Assembly: GCA_014526335.1 (NCBI GenBank)
Contig: JACTAT010000014.1
Coordinates: forward strand, 6,728,393-6,792,392
DNA: 64,000 nucleotides
Reading direction: 5' to 3'
Source: Chrysaora quinquecirrha
Taxonomy: Eukaryota; Cnidaria; Scyphozoa; Semaeostomeae; Pelagiidae
The position numbers and the translations under genes are program-made. The notes under the pieces are model-generated. The model worked only from the letters and a program-made list of their open reading frames with translations. It had not been told where the DNA came from and did no database searches. This document shows, one piece after another, positions 27,701 through 35,200 of the stretch (positions within the stretch are counted from its first letter, which is position 1; every line of letters starts with the position of its first letter).

Positions 27701-28875
27701 AGGTCGTTTAATTATCAGGAAAATGAGTACACAAGACGTAAATGCAAACGTTTCAACACAGAATAACAATGATCAGAGCAAAAACGTGAAAATTTCTTCT
27801 CCGCGTGGGAAAAACGCCAAATCAAAGGAAGCTGAAAATCGACAGAAAGCCGCTTATGAGGAATTTGTCAATCGAAATATCAACAAAAAAGTTACTAGGA
27901 AGAAGAAGAATCGGAATAAAAATAAAAATGGCTCTCCTCCGGCTGGGGCTAATAATGTAAAAGCAAATGGTATGGTTGATCTAATCGGATAAGGCTTACC
28001 CTTATAGTGAACTGTAGATATCTTGGCTGTTGTAGTTTTTGTCAAAGAAAATCTAGGTATATGCTGCGCCTACAGGAAGGACTAGAAGGAAATGTATGTC
28101 TGATCTTCGTCGAAGTATTTGAGGCATACTTTTGTAGTGAGGTGTAGATGGTTATATCCTTATGGCCTTAGTTTTTACCTGCAGAATTCTAGATAGATCT
28201 ATAGTATAAGAGGCATAAGTATATGCACCTCAAGTTCGGGCTAACAGTATAAAGGTGAATGGTATGAAGGCTCAGTTCCAATGATCATTGCTTAGCTCGT
28301 ATCCTTGGGGATAAAAGGCTAACATTATGATTAAACTGTGCGAATTTTTTTTTTTTTGAATAGCCTGGTATTGCAATTTAGGTGGCGATCAATGCTTCAT
28401 TATCCTTAGCTTTCTTCAGTGAAATCTAGCTGTATTCTGTAACTCAGATTTGTGCTAAGAAGCAGACAATAGGGCTGATCTGGGCTAATCTCTAGATAAG
28501 CTCTGCTTTTTTTGGGTCGTACAGAATACGTGTTTTTTATATTAACTTTAATTTTTTGTATTCTGTGAATTTGAAATTTGATTTTGAATTTTGAAGATTT
28601 GATAATTATGGCATGCTAAAACTGTAAATTTCTTCATTAAGAGGTAGTATGACCAGGTGATTAAGGCGCTTGTCTCACGATCGTAAGGTCGTGGGCTCGA
28701 ATCTCGTCGGGACCACAAGCCTACAGTCAACTCAGCTGTCCATCCTTCGGTAAATGAGCACACAGGGTGTCCGTTCTAGAATATCAGTCTGGGGGAACAA
28801 GGTGCAGGTCCACATCAGCGCCAAGCTGCCATACCCTTCAACTTTCCTTAACAAATAAAATGCTTGCTTGCTTGT

Positions 28876-28911
<36 letters not shown>

Positions 28912-28922
28912 TTCTTTGCTTT

Positions 28923-28967
<45 letters not shown>

Positions 28968-31900
28968 TTCAGCTAGCTTTAGTTTGATTTTCAAGGGAGG
29001 TTTTGATATGTGATGTTGTCAGATATGAACAGTTGTGACTCAGTTGTGAGACGTATAATGTGTATTCGTGTTATATCTCTGCCTTGCTCTTCATTGCAGA
29101 AAACACAGCTCATGTTATGAACGTTCCTGGCGCTCGAAGGGTATCGAAAAGCAGGTCGTCAATTCTAGAAGCTTCTAAATCGGTAAAAATCGACCTTCAG
29201 CTCAAGCAAGACAGTCCTGAGGGATATTACAGTTTCGAGGAAGAAATAGGAAGGTATGTTGCATCTATGCATATGTTTTTATGACCTTGATATGTTTGAA
29301 AAATGGGAGAATCATGTTCTGTTTACAATACTATCCACCAGCGTTGCAGGAATCTGAAACTACTTAGCTAACGTAGATATGGTGCTGCGGCAGATTTCAT
29401 TGGTGACTTTGTGAAAGTTTGGGGCTGCAACTGCGGTCCTGTTCTTAATCTGTCCTTCTCGTTGACTGATTTCTAAATTTCATGCTGTGAACTCGCAACT
29501 GATAGAACAATCCAACACTTAAACAGGCTTCTTAAACATATTAAGGGCCTGTTTATATGGAGAAAATCATCCCTCCTTCCAGCTCAGTAGCTGAGAGGTG
29601 AGGTCTCACCTTCCAATACCAACTTTTGTGATTTTCATCTTCTGTTTGTATGGAAAACGTTTCATCCCAGTCAAGTTAGATCCCACTCGTTGAGAGGTGG
29701 GATCTCACCTGGGTGGGATGAAATTTTCTGAGATAAACGCTGGAAGGTGGGATGAAAGCTGGACATTGGGATGAAATCGCTCATTATGCGCAAGCGCCAG
29801 ACACAATCCTATGGTCTGAGAAAATTACACAAAAGTGGAAAAGTGAGACAAGCAACTGGAAGGTGGGATGGAATTCTACATGTAAACTCTTGAAAATTTC
29901 GTCTCACTTCCCTGCTGACGGGCTGGAAGGTTGGATGATTTTGTCCATAAGGCTTCTCCTATAATTTATTAATCATTATCCATAGCTTGTTTTTGCATTA
30001 AAGCGTGGTCCTTTACAATCAGCTGGTCATCAACATCAACCTGAATGATTTAAAACCTTCTGTGGTGTGTTTGTTTCTCATCTTTCTGGTGGCAACCAGC
30101 TTCAAGCTACCTTGAGTTAGTAAATTCTCCTCAAGCATTTCTAAACAGCTTATCTAGATGGAATTCCAGGGGGTCTTTACAATTCAAAATGAATCCTCCT
30201 ATACATCCCCCCTGGAATCTCAGTATACAAGCCCAATAAACATAATGGTGAATAATACGTTTCAGAGGTCGGTTTTTATGAAGCGTTGTTGATAGAAACC
30301 CCCAATCTTAGGTAATTTTCTCAAACTCTTGTCAAATAATTTAGAGCTGCCAGAAATACCGCATCTCCTGGTACAAGTACTACAGGTCGCCAACCCTGCT
30401 TTAATGCGAGTTAATTCCGCACCAAGTCTCGTGGTAGGCAGAATATGATACTAGCTTCCTAGGCCTTGGTTAACCAACAACCAAACAGTTTGAATGTACA
30501 ACAGGTTGTTTATTCTTCAACTATATCTGAATCGATTTCGAGTCTTGTCAATTCATAAAGGCAATAAACATCATAAACATCTCCTCTCACTCTCAGCTGT
30601 AGTCATTCTACGCGGTGTTTTTGAAGTCTCAATGCTGATAGTTTTGCTTAGTATGTGAGACAGTCTTGAAAGATCCTTAGTTTCAGGTTGGTGTATTTGG
30701 CTGTTATAATCTTCCTCAATTTCCTTGAGATGAAACGGTTTGACTGCGATGAAATGCCCTGATGAAGTTGTTTGTAGATTCGTTTCAGCTAGCTTTGGAT
30801 TACAAACGTAAGATTAAGATAAACATATTCAGTAAACCCATGATTTATGTATGTCCAAAAACGATGAAGTCTTGTATGACTAGCTTTGTATGGCTATGTC
30901 AAAGCATTACATGTAGCTACGCACTTTAATGTAAAGCAGTAAATGTAGCTGCGCTATTCAGAGTAAAGACAGATGGATGTTATAACAGCTTCAATTTTTT
31001 GGTAGGCAAATCATGCTTGATCTAATTAATGAAAACAGAAAGCTATGATATGGAGTGCCAGCTTCTTGACAACTAGGTGCTTTTACTAGCTGAACAAGAG
31101 AGAATAGGTGCAAGATAAAGACATTAAGCATTCAATATGGACCCTCTTATAACCATTCTAAACCTGTTTTGTGGATCACAGCCTCTGCGAATGAGACTGT
31201 CCACACTGCACCGTCCTTCTGGACCGTTTCTGTACCAAACCGGTAGAAAAAAGGTCTTGTTTCGCGTGGTCACACTGCAGCTTTTTGTACAAAACAATGT
31301 AAATAGTGTCTGTTTGAGCGTATTCATAATACGCTATTTTTGCGGGATATAATGTCGACGATTTAAGAGAAACAAATCCCGTTCTCTAGCTTTTGTGGAT
31401 AGCTTTTTCAAGTCAAGTCTAATAGCTACAAAAACGGTATTTTGCGTTTGGTTTTGACAAAAGTGGTCAGCAGGCGTCGCTTCAGGGAAACACTATGCTC
31501 TTATTCTTGATGCTAACCATGAAATGCTTTCATAGCAACTAGTGTATACTAAATGAGCGGCAAAAAGGAATAGGTATAGGTAGGAATATGTCAACACAAG
31601 CTAATCTAAAACAAAGATCTTATTTTCTTCAGGGGAAAATTCGCTGTGATAAAGAAATGCACAGAGAAGAAAACAGGAGAAGCGTTTGCAGCAAAACTTG
31701 TAAAATACGACGAGGATACACAGGAAATTGCAAAGAAAGAATTCAACATTTGGAATGGATTATCACATCCTAATCTACTGGTTCTTCATGATGCGTTTCT
31801 TGTTAGAAAGTATCTGATTCTCATCAGCGAGCTGTAAGTTCTGGTTCATTTTTCGGGTCTACATTTATTTGCTGCTTATTTTAAGGTCCTATTAGTGGTT

Positions 31901-32234
31901 TTAATCAGATATATAAACAGATATTAATCAGTTTCCCAATTCTTACACTGGATTTTTTTTTGCGTTCCAAATTGTTCCATTATCATTAGCATTATTATTC
32001 TTGTGATTTTCCTGGTTATGATGATTATGTTTATGGTGATGATAGTGATGATGATGATCATGGTGATTATGATGGTGATGATGATCATGATCGTGATCGT
32101 GATCGTGATCACAAACATGATGATTATGATTATGATATTGATGATAGTCATGATGGTGATTATGATGGTGATGATCATGATCATGATCACGATTCTGATG
32201 GTTATGATAATGATAATGATGATAGTTATGATGG

Positions 32235-32287
<53 letters not shown>

Positions 32288-35200
32288 CATGCGTGTGATT
32301 ACATGGATTGGATAATCCTTATCATTTTATTGTCTTCAAATTTTCAGAATTTCCGGAGAGCCAATCTTGGATTATTTGGGCAAGATGGAGAATCCAACAG
32401 AGGACGACGTGGCTGCGTTCGTAACACAAGTTGTCGAAGCATTAGAATATCTACACAGGCGACAAATTGTGCATCTTGATATAAAGGTTGGTTTTGAAAT
32501 TATTAATTTCTAACTAAGCTTCACTATATTGCCCTTTAGTTTCGGTCAGCTTAGAGGCTTCCATTTTATGGATCTTTTACAGCCTCAGCCATGCCCTAAG
32601 AGTAGAAGGGACCAGCAGATGCTGATCTGTCCCGGCGACTAACGTTTCGTACATAGTCATATTATTTCTGAATATTGAGCAACAAACTTCATTGCATTGC
32701 TGTGCTCTAGATCAACTAATAAGCAATGAGAATGGTTTTGTACATGCTTAGGCTAAAACTAGAACTTTCTGATGCCTGATGTCAGGTTTCGCATCGTTGA
32801 CGCTTGAGAATTGAGGAGACATGTCTGAATCTTAGGGATGACGTTAAGACAACCTAGCACTGATCCAATAGTGATTATACGGACCTCTATTAAGTCTCAT
32901 CTCTGACACGAGTTCTCTCTTTTCATTCATTATAAGGGGTCTCTAAAGTAGGCATGTGTAGCAGGTTTCCCTGGTATTAAATGAATCGGCTATTCTCTTT
33001 CGCAGCCGGGAAATTTGATGATTAAAGGCACAGTTTTGAAAGTCATTGATTATGGATCATCAAGAAAAATAACAAATGAGCAAGGAGAAGTTGGAGAGAT
33101 GGTTGGAACTGCTGAATTTATGGGTATGTAGATTAATTAGATTTTCATCCTGATGATATATGCATCTTGTTAAAGCCACAACCTTGACATCCTTGAAATT
33201 GAAACTTTCATAAAAACTCCAGCTTAAATGGACTCTCTCTATTAAAACTCCCTGCCCCCACGGTTGAGCCCCATCTCTCTCTATTTAGCCCTCTGTCTAT
33301 CCAACCCCTTCTGAAAGCTCTCTTGTCTCTTTAATAAACCCCCTGTCGCTTGATAAAGCATTCTCTCTCTCTCTATTAAGCCCTCTGACTATCCAATCCC
33401 CTCCCTCCGCGGTTGAGCCCTATTGTCTCTTTATTGAGTCTCCTGTCGCTTGATAAAGCACTCTCTCTCTCATTAAGCCGCCTCTCTCTCTTGCCCCCCC
33501 CCCTTGAAGCAGAAATGTGGCATAATTTCCGAAAATCTGCAAACAAAGAATTTGTTTTGGTGAAAAGAATCCACTTCTTTCTCTTTAGTCTATTGAGTTT
33601 TGTAATACTTTGAAGCGTGTTTACGTTTCCTTTACAGCTCCAGAGACAATCAACTTTGAGCCAGTCAGCGCAGCTACTGATATCTGGGGTGTTGGTGTTG
33701 TCACATATGCCTTGTGAGTATCACTTCTTTGTGCTATATTCTAATGTGATCGCATTCATGAAATATAGGCCTATATGTTCGTGTAAAGCACAACTGACAC
33801 CTAGTCCAACCGAAACACAATTGAAAAGCGTGCAAACATTGGGCTATGTGACTTAAAAAGTTCGTTGACAGTGTCGTTCAGCTCTCTAGCTTAGTGGAAT
33901 TTCGATCGAATTTCCTATCATGTAGTCAGGTTAAGGATCCCATCAAACTGAAAAAATCCTATTTTTGTATTATTTTATCGTTTAATTACAATTTAGAAAT
34001 TGCTCCCTCAGTTGGGTTTGATTTTCCAGGCCCTGTGAATATTATCCATCGAAAACACATATTTTCTGTTTCAAAATGGCGTGTTATTTTCAAGAGAAAA
34101 CCTTTTGTATTCACATTTCATATCTCAAACCATAACAGCCATTCAATGTTCTTTACTCTTTTACTTCTTTGTTCTTTCTAGACTAAGTGGACTATCTCCA
34201 TTCGCTTGTGAAGATGAAGATGAAACTATGGCCAGTGTAACAGCGTTGGACTATCGTTTTGATCCACAAGCTTTTGCAACGATCACAGAAGAGGCGAAAT
34301 CTTTCATCAAAAACATTGTCATCAGAATTCCCGAGTAAGAAAAATATATATGATTTAAGTTCCCCTTCATTATCGTGAAGTCCCTCTCGTAAAGTCAATA
34401 AGGTTGCCTTTGGTATTTTGGAGCCAATATGCAACGTTCTTAGGAATAATTTTGTAATGCCTTTCCTTTGTATTCTTCTAGAAAAAGACCAACAGCAACA
34501 AAACTGTTGGAGCATCCTTGGCTTGAGGTTGGTGATCTTATTTTCAGTAATGTTAATTTGCAGTTCCCACGCTTTATCCCCAAGTTCATGCAATCCTACC
34601 AAGAACTAGGCTCGTTATTCTTCTTCAAGCTAAAACCAATGTCTGTCCTTATCCTTGTCTGTCAAGTGCTTCGTCCTCTTTCTTGAATCCTCTACTTCTT
34701 AATTGATGTACTTGATAAGCACTGTTTGATTGTTTAGCCAAGGCATAAGAAGATTTAAATTTGCTGCCACTGCCTTATAATGGTTTGGTGGTTTGCTTGA
34801 TGAAAAAGCTTGGCCAAAAGATTAAACATTGCTTGTCAAACATTTAAAATCTGCTTGTTAAAGAAATGTTTGACCGTTTGGCCACATCATGAAACAATGC
34901 TCGTCAAACAGTTTTTGTTTTACACAACAATAGAATGTTTTTGAAGTTTTTCAAAAACATTGCTGAAGGACAAGGATTTCTGCTTGTCAAGCAATGTTTT
35001 GCGACGTGGCTAAACTTTCAAACATTGCTTGTGAAGCAAAATTTCAAATTTTTGACGAACAATGTTTGATCGTTGGCCAGGGCCTAGGCATTGACAGTTT
35101 TGAAATTCTAGTTGGTTTTGTTTGTTTAAGGAGTCTTTTGGTAAAACTAGAGAAACTTCTTTAATCGATAACGATGCCTTACTGGACCTTTCAGAAACCC

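Noticed and set aside
28642..28720. A tRNA gene
   Set aside because: A and B boxes are good, but the 5' end does not pair with the 3' acceptor strand and a SINE body follows.
31924..32479. His-, Ile- and Met-rich open frames on both strands
   Set aside because: They come from the (GAT)n tract. The right end of the plus frame overlaps a kinase 2 exon in the wrong frame.
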